DNA from: UBA8444 sp964003875
Lineage (GTDB): Bacteria > Bacteroidota > Bacteroidia > Flavobacteriales > UBA7312
Direction of reading: 5' to 3'
DNA length: 10,201 nucleotides
NCBI GenBank assembly: GCA_964003875.1
Contig: CAXFLH010000051.1
Coordinates: forward strand, 1 to 10,201
In this document: in pieces, positions 1 through 6,595 of the stretch
Layout of the letters: the number at the start of each line of letters is the position of its first letter
Position numbering within the stretch: the first letter of the stretch is position 1
Program-made: the position numbers and the translations under genes
Notes under the pieces: generated by a model
The model's input: only the letters and a program-made list of their open reading frames with translations
Databases searched by the model: none
Told to the model about the DNA's origin: nothing

Positions 1-116
1 ACTCCCTCGTTGATATCCTCAAAGCTTTCAAAATCAAGATCAGACAGATAGACTACAAGAATTTCACTCCACGGTTGTAGAGGTTGAAATGAAAATATAA
101 CTTCTTTATAATTCAT
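1..116 (-). CDS. prmA: Ribosomal protein L11 methyltransferase, N-terminal part (cut by window edge)
   Basis: This is the 5' end of a minus-strand gene that runs off the left edge; about 38 codons are present. Reading from the ATG at 116-114 gives a protein starting MNYKEVIFSFQPLQPWSEIL, followed by an acidic stretch with DFESFED. The pattern 'PLQPW..ILV..L...FESF' matches the N-terminal substrate-recognition domain of Bacteroidota PrmA, which trimethylates ribosomal protein L11 using S-adenosylmethionine in the cytoplasm. The methyltransferase domain itself is outside the window, so the call rests on the N-terminus and on position: the ATG shares one base with the tpiA stop codon (TAATG), which indicates translational coupling at the end of the operon, and tpiA next to prmA is familiar in Bacteroidota. 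No Shine-Dalgarno sequence is seen. Confidence 0.8.
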   Translation of the reverse strand, partial: MNYKEVIFSFQPLQPWSEILVVYLSDLDFESFEDINEG

Positions 117-865
117 TAAAATGCGTTTATAATTTGACTAAAGTCATTAGCATTTAAAGATGCACCACCAATCAAACCACCATCAACATCTTCTTTAGAA
201 AAGATTTCCTCAGCATTGCTGGGCTTACAACTCCCACCATATAAAATGGATAGACATTGAGCTACATCATCATCATATTTATCCGTAAATATTGAACGAA
301 TGTAGGCGTGCATCTCTTGGGCTTGTTCTGAACTAGCTGTAACACCCGTTCCAATAGCCCATACCGGTTCGTAAGCTATTACTACTCTTGACATCTGCTT
401 GTCAGACAAATGAAACAAGGCCTCTTCAATCTGTGATTTGACTACCTCAAAATGATTGCCAGACTCTCTTTCAGAAAGTAATTCCCCACAACAGTAGATA
501 ACCTTCAAATTGTCCGACAAACATAAATCTACTTTTTTAGCTAAATCGGCATTATTTTCTTGATGATATGCTCTTCTTTCCGAATGCCCTAGAATAACGT
601 ATTTAGCCCCTGTTGATAGTATCATTTTAGTAGATATTTCTCCTGTAAAAGCACCGCTTTCTTGAGCGCTGCAATTTTGAGCACTTACACTAAACTTATC
701 GGAAATAGAAGCTACCTTATCAAGGTGTGTAAAAGGTACTCCCAAAATAACTTCAACATCGGTTGAAGATGAAGATAGTATTTCTGACAACTCATTGGCC
801 AAATCAGCACCTTCACTTAAATTTTTATTCATTTTCCAGTTTCCTGCTACAATTTTCTTTCTCAT
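116..865 (-). CDS. tpiA: Triosephosphate isomerase
   Basis: TpiA interconverts dihydroxyacetone phosphate and glyceraldehyde 3-phosphate in glycolysis and gluconeogenesis; it is a cytoplasmic TIM barrel. At 249 residues it has the usual family length. The catalytic set is complete: Asn9 and Lys11 in GNWKMN, the electrophilic His94 in GHSERR, and the base Glu166 in YEPVWAIGTG, which also holds the mobile loop 6. The phosphate-binding YGGS (about 209-212) and GLIGGASL (about 230-237) are present. The ATG at 865 gives the standard 'MRKKIVAGNWKMN' start. It begins one base after the stop of the upstream permease gene (TAA-A-ATG) and overlaps prmA by one base at its end, so it is an internal gene of a tightly packed operon. 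Nothing in the protein is unusual; the call is secure. Confidence 0.98.
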   Translation of the reverse strand: MRKKIVAGNWKMNKNLSEGADLANELSEILSSSSTDVEVILGVPFTHLDKVASISDKFSVSAQNCSAQESGAFTGEISTKMILSTGAKYVILGHSERRAYHQENNADLAKKVDLCLSDNLKVIYCCGELLSERESGNHFEVVKSQIEEALFHLSDKQMSRVVIAYEPVWAIGTGVTASSEQAQEMHAYIRSIFTDKYDDDVAQCLSILYGGSCKPSNAEEIFSKEDVDGGLIGGASLNANDFSQIINAF

Positions 866-866
866 T

Positions 867-1943
867 TTAACTCATTCTAATTCTAGGGTCTAACCATCCA
901 TAAATAAGGTCAACCACAATATTAATAATTACAAACATTAGCGCAATAGTCAATACACTCCCCATTACTACGGGCAAGTCCAATTGATTTAATGCATCGA
1001 CAATTTCTTTGCCTATACCATTCCATGCGAATATGTATTCCACAAAAACAGCCCCTGCTAATAAACTAGCAAACCAACCCGATACGGCTGTAACAACCGG
1101 ATTTAGAGAATTTTTTAAAACATGCTTTCTCAATACTTTAACAAAACTTAAACCTTTGGCAAAAGCCGTACGCACATAATCTTGAGTCAATGTTTCTAAA
1201 AAAGATGCCCTCGTTAATTGTATTATAACTGCTAAAGGTCTTACACCTAGTGTGATAGCTGGAAGTATAAGGTTAGATAAACTTAGGAACTCTCCCCTTC
1301 CATAATCATCTACTGAGTACAAACTACCAGTCATATTTAAGCCTGTTAGGTGGTTCAGTACAAAACCAAACAACCAAGCAATTAGAATAGCTGAAAAAAA
1401 CGATGGAACTGACATTCCTAAGACTCCAAAAAATAGAGCCAACTTGTCAATCCAACTATCTTTGAAGATAGCAGCCAATATCCCTATGAAAATACCAAGT
1501 ACAATAGCAATAAGAATTGAAGAAAGTGCTAGCACAACCGTATTGGGTAATGTGTCAGAAATAATATGACTAACTAATTTACCAGACTTTTTAAAAGATG
1601 TCCTTAGATAAGGAAACTTGATTACGATATCTGTATGTTTGGTAGAACCTAATTTAAAATAGCTATATGCTTTGGATTCAAGATTAGAATAATCATTAAG
1701 TTTTTGTGAGTGTAATGATATAGGAGACAAATCATTGAGGTATAAAGCATATTGAGTAGAAAGTGGCTTATCAAAGCCATATTTGGCTCTTATATTTTTC
1801 AACTGCTCAGCATCTTCCCTTTGGTCTAACATCATTCTTGCAGGGTCACCAGGCAAAACATTAAAGAGTAAAAACACTACAGTTACTACTCCCCACATAA
1901 CTAGGAAACCATAACTCAAACGCTTGATGACAAATGCTAACAA
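867..1943 (-). CDS. OppB/DppB-type ABC transporter permease, unpaired, TTG start
   Basis: Inner-membrane permease subunit of a peptide/nickel-type ABC importer (binding-protein-dependent transport family). The N-terminal helix (about 5-28) with 'KRL' and 'LPGDPA' is typical of OppB/DppB. After 'KYGFDKPLSTQYALYL' comes a periplasmic segment of roughly 50 residues (about 70-120) longer than in classical DppB, then about five more helices. The ATPase-coupling EAA loop is at about 255-283 (DYVRTAFAKGLS...NSLNPV), and the end 'DLIYGWLDPRIR' is the family ending. Length is 358 against roughly 300-340 for the family. The start is a TTG at 1943-1941: an in-frame TAA, the stop of the upstream gene, lies only two codons before it, and the next Met (residue 16) would remove half of the first helix. 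No OppC partner, binding protein or ATPase is adjacent. Substrate unknown; role in the tpiA operon not evident. Confidence 0.9.
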   Translation of the reverse strand: MLAFVIKRLSYGFLVMWGVVTVVFLLFNVLPGDPARMMLDQREDAEQLKNIRAKYGFDKPLSTQYALYLNDLSPISLHSQKLNDYSNLESKAYSYFKLGSTKHTDIVIKFPYLRTSFKKSGKLVSHIISDTLPNTVVLALSSILIAIVLGIFIGILAAIFKDSWIDKLALFFGVLGMSVPSFFSAILIAWLFGFVLNHLTGLNMTGSLYSVDDYGRGEFLSLSNLILPAITLGVRPLAVIIQLTRASFLETLTQDYVRTAFAKGLSFVKVLRKHVLKNSLNPVVTAVSGWFASLLAGAVFVEYIFAWNGIGKEIVDALNQLDLPVVMGSVLTIALMFVIINIVVDLIYGWLDPRIRMS

Positions 1944-1949
1944 AACTAA

Positions 1950-3077
1950 TTATTGAACTTCTATATCACTTAAAGATGGGAAATCATTATGATGCCATTT
2001 TCCCATAATTGTTCCTTTTTGCAGATACATTAACCCTGGGTTTGAACGAATCATCGTTTTTAAAGTGGTTTCATCTGTAAAATAAAATGGATATTCTATA
2101 TTGTTTTCTTCTGCAAAAGCTAAAATATTGTCATCGCTAGAGGCACACAAAGCATAGAAAGGAATTCCTGCCGTTTGACAATCGGCATAAAAAGCATTGA
2201 TTTCTTCTTGTGCAGAAGCAGATGTTTTGTCAATATTATAACAAACCAATAGAAATGCATTATCTTCATCTAAAACAGAATAGGTATAATCAGCGCCATC
2301 TTTAGAAATAGAAAAATCATGAATAGGTGGCTCATAACCTTCTTGTAAGACTATGGTTTTATCTGTAGCTTCGACAAAATCAAATTCTTCCCACTTATCT
2401 TGATAATCTGTAGAAAGCATCTCCGAAACCTCTCGGGTTGCTTTGTTTTTTACGACATAATAATAGGCTTCTTCGGTACATGGTAATTCTAACTCATCAC
2501 AGGTTTTCATGCCCTCCGTTATGTTATTGCCTACAGCATAAGGTCTAAAATCTTTTACTGGTAAGTGTCTGTAGGTATGGACAATAAAAGTAAAACAGAA
2601 AAAAGTAATAATGGCTAAAAACATATTTTCCATTTTGCGACTAAATAAGGCTTTGATGTGTTTCTCCCCTATAAATAAAATGGAAATAAAAAATAATAGT
2701 ATAAGGTCTTTTCTAAATGACCCCCAAGGTGTAAGTTTAATAGCATCACCAAAACAACCACAGTCAGTTACTTTGTTATAATATGCTGAATAAAAAGTTA
2801 GGAAAGTAAAAAATACTATCATCAACATCAAAGACCAATTAGCTAGTTTAGGGCGTGCGCCAACAAGCACCATAATACCAACTACCACTTCGAAAATACA
2901 AATACCTGCAGCCATAATAAAAGCTAGTGGTATCAAAAATTCTAAATTGAGTACATCGGCAGAAAAGTATTCTTCGAGTTTGTATGAAAAACCAAGAGCA
3001 TCATTAGCTTTAATAAGTCCTGAAATGATAAAAAGAACTCCTACAATGAATCGAGATAAATAAGTTAAAAATTTCAT
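1950..3077 (-). CDS. BT_3928-type DoxX/MauE-like membrane protein with thioredoxin-like C-terminal domain
   Basis: This 375-residue inner-membrane protein starts with a DoxX/MauE-like domain: helices at about 4-22, 48-72, 82-100 and 124-142, with the motif DCGCFGD at 105-111 in the loop after the third helix. A fifth helix lies at about 152-168. A region with Cys193 and Cys200 follows, then a C-terminal domain (about 265-370) that reads like a thioredoxin fold. That domain has a strand ending in 'LLVCYNI', where thioredoxins carry CxxC, and 'SNPGLMYLQKG', which resembles the cis-proline segment. Only Cys279 occupies the usual active-site region, so classical disulfide exchange by this domain is unlikely. 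The family is known from Bacteroidota without an assigned function; DoxX/MauE relatives are linked to redox or thiol chemistry, so a redox role is inference. The gene starts one base after the DUF1599 stop (TAA-T-ATG) and is co-transcribed with it. Confidence 0.85.
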   Translation of the reverse strand: MKFLTYLSRFIVGVLFIISGLIKANDALGFSYKLEEYFSADVLNLEFLIPLAFIMAAGICIFEVVVGIMVLVGARPKLANWSLMLMIVFFTFLTFYSAYYNKVTDCGCFGDAIKLTPWGSFRKDLILLFFISILFIGEKHIKALFSRKMENMFLAIITFFCFTFIVHTYRHLPVKDFRPYAVGNNITEGMKTCDELELPCTEEAYYYVVKNKATREVSEMLSTDYQDKWEEFDFVEATDKTIVLQEGYEPPIHDFSISKDGADYTYSVLDEDNAFLLVCYNIDKTSASAQEEINAFYADCQTAGIPFYALCASSDDNILAFAEENNIEYPFYFTDETTLKTMIRSNPGLMYLQKGTIMGKWHHNDFPSLSDIEVQ

Positions 3078-3078
3078 A

Positions 3079-3612
3079 TTAATTAAGTTTAATTAGTGCA
3101 AAAATAGAATAGTTAATCATATCAAAATAATTAGCGTCAATTCCTTCAGAAATCAAGGTTTTACCTTGGTTATCTTCTATTTGCTTAACTCTTAGAAGTT
3201 TCTGAAGTATCAAGTCGGTCAAAGAACTGACTCGCATATCACGCCAAGCCTCTCCATAATCGTGATTCTTAAACTTCATCAGCTCTTTAGATTCAGTGTA
3301 GTATTTTTCATACAGTTCTTGTACTTCATGATTTTCCATATCAGGCTGTTCTGCAATACCCTTCTCTAACTGAATAAGTGCAATGATGGAATAATTGACA
3401 ATACCAATAAATTCATTTCTTATATCTTCACCAACCTTTTGAGAGCCCTTCATCTCAATACTGCGTATTCTTTGGGCTTTTATGAAAATTTGATCGGTAA
3501 GTGACGATAATCTTAGTATACGCCATGCACAACCATAATCTTTCATTTTTTTGATAAAAATATCCTTACATTTGGCTGACGCCACATCATATTCACGAAT
3601 GGTTTGTTCCAT
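3079..3612 (-). CDS. DUF1599 protein (nucleotide modification associated domain 1) with two internal repeats
   Basis: Small, probably cytoplasmic, helical protein of 177 residues made of two copies of one domain. Copy 1 (about 15-83) and copy 2 (about 108-177) share DYGxAWR (25-31 and 118-124), RxSSLTDxI (34-42 and 127-135), K...R...IE, and NYSIxALIxL (73-82 and 167-176). This is the DUF1599 family, widespread in Bacteroidota and also found in phages, where comparative genomics has linked it to nucleotide or DNA base modification; no enzymatic activity can be assigned from this sequence. It is the first gene of the minus-strand operon that continues through the DoxX protein, a permease, tpiA and prmA. 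The ATG at 3612 gives the expected N-terminus (MEQTIREYDVA) and lies only 21 bases from the divergent folP start. No Shine-Dalgarno sequence is present. Confidence 0.88.
   Translation of the reverse strand: MEQTIREYDVASAKCKDIFIKKMKDYGCAWRILRLSSLTDQIFIKAQRIRSIEMKGSQKVGEDIRNEFIGIVNYSIIALIQLEKGIAEQPDMENHEVQELYEKYYTESKELMKFKNHDYGEAWRDMRVSSLTDLILQKLLRVKQIEDNQGKTLISEGIDANYFDMINYSIFALIKLN
3567..3574 (+). promoter_or_regulatory. Candidate -7 box for folP-cdaA, inside DUF1599
   Basis: TACATTTG fits the Bacteroidota -7 consensus TAnnTTTG exactly and would place transcription start roughly 54 bases upstream of the folP ATG. It lies inside the DUF1599 coding region on the opposite strand. The upstream TTTG (3550-3553) is only 13 bases away, shorter than the usual 19-21, so the -33 element is poor. 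A weaker second candidate is TTTG at 3603-3606 with TCGATTTG at 3622-3629. Some such placement is needed because the 21-base gap cannot hold a full promoter. Confidence 0.35.
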
Positions 3613-3614
3613 AT

Positions 3615-3631
3615 TTCAATTTCGATTTGAA
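3615..3631. repeat. Short inverted repeat between divergent DUF1599 and folP starts
   Basis: The 21-base gap between two divergent start codons contains TTCAA, seven bases, TTGAA, an inverted repeat with 5-base arms. It could be an operator shared by the two operons, but arms of this size arise often by chance in AT-rich DNA, and the segment also forms both leader ends. Low confidence as a functional site. Confidence 0.2.
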
Positions 3632-3633
3632 GA

Positions 3634-4494
3634 ATGACTAAAAATAAAAATTTAAACACTCTTATAACGCTAGAATGTAATTCAAAATTGCTCGATTTAT
3701 CAACACCAGCAATAATGGGTATTTTAAACCTTACTGACGATTCATTTTATGATGGTGGACAACACAATTCCATAAAAAAAGCACTTCTTCAAACTGAAAA
3801 AATGCTCGATGATGGAGCTAAAATCATTGATATAGGAGCCTATTCTTCACGACCTAAGGCTAAACACATTAGTCATGATGAGGAGTGGCAAAGATTAGAA
3901 AAAACACTACAAATTATTAACAAAGAATTTACTCAAGCGATACTTTCTGTAGATACCTTTCGCTCAGAAATTGCTCGAAGAAGTATTGATAATGGCGCAG
4001 ATATAATCAATGATATTTCTGCTGGAAATTTAGACCCACAAATGTTTGATACTGTTGCAGATTTAAATGTTCCTTACATTATGATGCACATGCAAGGCAC
4101 TCCACAAACTATGCAAGACAATCCACATTACGATTGCATAGAAAAAGAAGTGTCGAACTATTTTTTAAGCAAAGTGAAATCACTACAACAAAAAGGTCTA
4201 AAAAAAATTATAATAGACCCTGGCTTTGGATTTGGCAAAACGCTTGAACACAACTACCAATTGTTAAATAATCTAGAGGAACTTCATACTCTAGAACTTC
4301 CCATATTAGTTGGTGTTTCAAGAAAGTCAATGGTATATAAAGTATTGGAAACAGATGCTAAAAATTCACTCAACGGAACAACCGCTATTCATACTTTGTG
4401 TTTAAGCAAGGGGGCATCAATTCTGAGGGCACACGATGTAAAAGAAGCTGTTGAGTGTGTAAAATTAATTAACTTCGCCAAAAACCAATTATAA
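3634..4494 (+). CDS. folP: Dihydropteroate synthase
   Basis: FolP condenses 4-aminobenzoate with 6-hydroxymethyl-dihydropterin diphosphate to dihydropteroate in folate synthesis and is the sulfonamide target. The 286-residue TIM-barrel protein carries the expected motifs: GILNLTDDSFYDGG (29-42), DIGAYSSRP (66-74), Asp107 in VDTFR, Asn126 in INDIS, MHMQGTPQTMQ (151-161), DPGFGFGK (195-202), SRKSM (229-233) and RAHDV (265-269). Two active-site loops depart from the usual form: the common NxTPDSF reads NLTDDSF, with Asp where Pro is typical, and SxRPGA reads SSRPKA. Catalytic residues are intact, so it is expected to be active. The N-terminus runs about seven residues longer than the shortest Bacteroidota homologues, with no other in-frame ATG near. 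The gene is divergent from DUF1599 and its TAA touches the cdaA ATG. Confidence 0.96.
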   Translation: MTKNKNLNTLITLECNSKLLDLSTPAIMGILNLTDDSFYDGGQHNSIKKALLQTEKMLDDGAKIIDIGAYSSRPKAKHISHDEEWQRLEKTLQIINKEFTQAILSVDTFRSEIARRSIDNGADIINDISAGNLDPQMFDTVADLNVPYIMMHMQGTPQTMQDNPHYDCIEKEVSNYFLSKVKSLQQKGLKKIIIDPGFGFGKTLEHNYQLLNNLEELHTLELPILVGVSRKSMVYKVLETDAKNSLNGTTAIHTLCLSKGASILRAHDVKEAVECVKLINFAKNQL

Positions 4495-5268
4495 ATGGGT
4501 TTCTTAGAATTTAACATATTAGACATTTTAGACATCTTACTGGTAGCATTTCTGCTATTTCAATTGTACAAATTGATAAAAGGTACTGTAGCCATTCGTA
4601 TTTTTATTGGTATTGCAGCCATATATTTACTTTGGAAGTTAGTAGAAGCCTTACAAATGGAGCTTTTAAGTGAAATTTTAGGGCAATTTATTGGTGTTGG
4701 TGTGTTAGCAGTCATTATTGTTTTTCAGCAAGAATTAAGACGCTTTTTATTGATGATAGGAAATACTAAATTTTTCTCTAAAGATGGAGTTTTAAAATTC
4801 AATTGGATAAATGACGAAACTGCTGCAGAAGTAAAAATTTCAGACATTGTTAAGGCATGTGATGAAATGGCAAAAACTAAAACTGGCGCTATTATAGTTG
4901 TCACTAGAGAAAATGGATTGCCAAATTATATAGAAACTGGCGAAATAATAAACGCTAAAACATCCAATATCTTTTTGCAGAGTATCTTTTTCAAGAATAG
5001 TCCTTTACATGATGGTGCAGTTATTATCACCGGCGATACTATAAAGGCAGCTCGATGTGTTCTTCCTACTATAGAAAACGATAGCTTTCCTTCAAATTTA
5101 GGTATGCGACACAGAGCAGCAGCTGGTATTACCGAAAATACCGATTCTATTGCTGTTGTTGTTTCTGAAGAAAGGGGCAAAATTTCGGTTGCATACAAAG
5201 GGCAATTAGAGATTAGCCTATCTGCCGATCAACTCAAAGAATTCTTACAAAAGGAATTGCACCAATAA
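4495..5268 (+). CDS. cdaA: Membrane-bound diadenylate cyclase (c-di-AMP synthase), CdaA type
   Basis: CdaA condenses two ATP into cyclic di-AMP, a second messenger that in other bacteria controls potassium and osmolyte transport and cell-wall balance. The 257-residue protein has three N-terminal membrane helices (about 10-28, 33-53 and 60-78), a short linker with 'QQELRRFL', and a cytoplasmic DAC domain (about 110-235). The catalytic motifs DGA (173-175, in LHDGAVII) and RHR (205-207, in GMRHRAAAG) are both intact. Its ATG immediately follows the folP stop (TAA ATG, zero spacing), so translation is very likely coupled to folP. In Firmicutes cdaA sits with cdaR and glmM; here neither is present, and the folP neighbourhood is the arrangement seen in Bacteroidota. 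The stop codon abuts the stop codon of the convergent OppC-type gene, with no terminator space. Confidence 0.96.
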   Translation: MGFLEFNILDILDILLVAFLLFQLYKLIKGTVAIRIFIGIAAIYLLWKLVEALQMELLSEILGQFIGVGVLAVIIVFQQELRRFLLMIGNTKFFSKDGVLKFNWINDETAAEVKISDIVKACDEMAKTKTGAIIVVTRENGLPNYIETGEIINAKTSNIFLQSIFFKNSPLHDGAVIITGDTIKAARCVLPTIENDSFPSNLGMRHRAAAGITENTDSIAVVVSEERGKISVAYKGQLEISLSADQLKEFLQKELHQ

Positions 5269-6591
5269 TTAGCTTTTCAATCTAGGGTCAAGTGCATCTC
5301 TTAGTCCCTCACCTATCAAATTATAGATGGTGATAGTTAAGAATATTGCAAATCCTGGGAACATAACTAACCACCACGCCTCAAACTCTTGACGCCCTAA
5401 ATTAAGCAAAGATCCCCACGTCACTACATCATCTGGAACACCAATTCCTAGAAAAGATAAAGAACTTTCTATAAGGATTGCTGATGCTACACCAAAGGCA
5501 ATTGAAACAAATACTGGTGCTAATGCATTAGGAAGTGCATGTTTAGCAATGGCTCTAAAATTAGAATAGCCTAAGGATTTAGCCGCTTGAACGTATTCTA
5601 ACTCTCTGATACGTAAAAACTCAGCTCTAGTAAAACGTGCTATACCAGTCCAAGAAGTAAGACCAATGATTACCATAATTAACCATATACTTCTTACGAA
5701 AATAGCCGATATCGTAATGATTAAAATTAATCTAGGAATTGAGTTTAAAATCTCAATACCTCTTGATACAAAAGTATCAATTGGCACACTAACTTCCTTA
5801 GCCAACCAACCAAATTTCAATACTCTAGATAAAAGACGCATACCTACAATAATAGCAGCAATTAAGATTAAAGAGATGACGAGTTCCCATATACCGTTAC
5901 CTGAAGTAAAGGCATTTGCTAGAGTGTATTTTCTAACACCAAAACCATAAAAGAAGGCTAAGAAAACTCCCAGTAATGTAAAATAGTATTTAGATCGAGG
6001 CATTAATAAATTTCTATCACCAAAGAAACCAGCCAAAGCCCCTAAAAAGACTCCAATAATACTCGCTATACCCATAGCTAATACTCCTACCAACAATGAT
6101 ATTCGAGTACCATGAATTAGTCCTGAAGCTAAATCACGCCCTATGTTATCAGTTCCCATAATGTGTCTTAAGCGATTAGGAATAGCTACAATTTCATTAT
6201 CACTATTCTTGTAACGTTGTTCGTCAAAAGGGGAAACGTACTCTCGGTTATATCTATCGCCTTTATCAGGAGAATAAGGTATAGGTGCCCACATTACCTT
6301 TTCAAGGTCTAACTTCCTCCAATCGGTAATATCAAACTGAAGTACTTCAGAAAGACCTGTTTCTGGGTTTACCACGGAATCTAACTTAGATGGATTAACC
6401 AAAGTGGAAAATGCAGGATAAAAGGTTTCTCCTTTATATTTACAATATAAGGGCTGATCGTTAGCTATTACAGGCGCAAATAAGGCTATAAAAACTAATG
6501 CAATCAAAATGTATAAGGATATCAGGGCAGGTTTGTTTTTCTTAAACTGCTGCCAAGCGTATTTTTTAAATGAAAAATCTCTTTGTTCCAT
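5269..6591 (-). CDS. OppC-type peptide ABC transporter permease with extra membrane-helix pair
   Basis: Second permease subunit of the peptide-type importer encoded by this operon. The N-terminus (about 7-43) is an OppC-type leader, 'FKKNKPALISLYIL', plus one helix. A long periplasmic stretch follows (about 45-140), then the family motif HIMGTDNIGRDLASGLIHG (143-161). The EAA loop that contacts the ATPase is at about 332-360 (LEYVQAAKSLGY...HALPNALAPV), and the end 'GEGLRDALDPRLKS' is typical. At 440 residues it is much longer than E. coli OppC (about 300). Besides the periplasmic extension, residues about 198-262 add two hydrophobic segments (about 203-219 and 235-258) between the second core helix and the conserved 'RGIEILNSIPRLIL'. 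It begins four bases after the OppB-type stop (TAA-AACT-ATG), so the two are co-translated. Periplasmic length and motifs recall YejE, but the substrate cannot be told. Confidence 0.93.
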   Translation of the reverse strand: MEQRDFSFKKYAWQQFKKNKPALISLYILIALVFIALFAPVIANDQPLYCKYKGETFYPAFSTLVNPSKLDSVVNPETGLSEVLQFDITDWRKLDLEKVMWAPIPYSPDKGDRYNREYVSPFDEQRYKNSDNEIVAIPNRLRHIMGTDNIGRDLASGLIHGTRISLLVGVLAMGIASIIGVFLGALAGFFGDRNLLMPRSKYYFTLLGVFLAFFYGFGVRKYTLANAFTSGNGIWELVISLILIAAIIVGMRLLSRVLKFGWLAKEVSVPIDTFVSRGIEILNSIPRLILIITISAIFVRSIWLIMVIIGLTSWTGIARFTRAEFLRIRELEYVQAAKSLGYSNFRAIAKHALPNALAPVFVSIAFGVASAILIESSLSFLGIGVPDDVVTWGSLLNLGRQEFEAWWLVMFPGFAIFLTITIYNLIGEGLRDALDPRLKS

Positions 6592-6595
6592 AGTT

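Noticed and set aside
3084..3100. AT-rich palindromic-looking stretch around the end of DUF1599 as a regulatory site
   Set aside because: It is inside a co-transcribed gene junction of one base and is explained by the coding sequence and low GC content.
4926..5198. Minus-strand open reading frame of 90 codons inside cdaA
   Set aside because: It lies wholly within the well-supported cdaA gene, has no recognisable motif, and reflects the codon pattern of the real gene on the other strand.
5240..5258. AT-rich hairpin (AATTC..GAATT, about 7 pairs, 5-base loop) near the end of cdaA as a terminator
   Set aside because: Stem is weak, lies inside coding sequence, and has no T-run after it on either strand.
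5666..5950. Plus-strand open reading frame of 94 codons inside the OppC-type gene
   Set aside because: Antisense shadow of a clear permease gene; no family resemblance and no own promoter.
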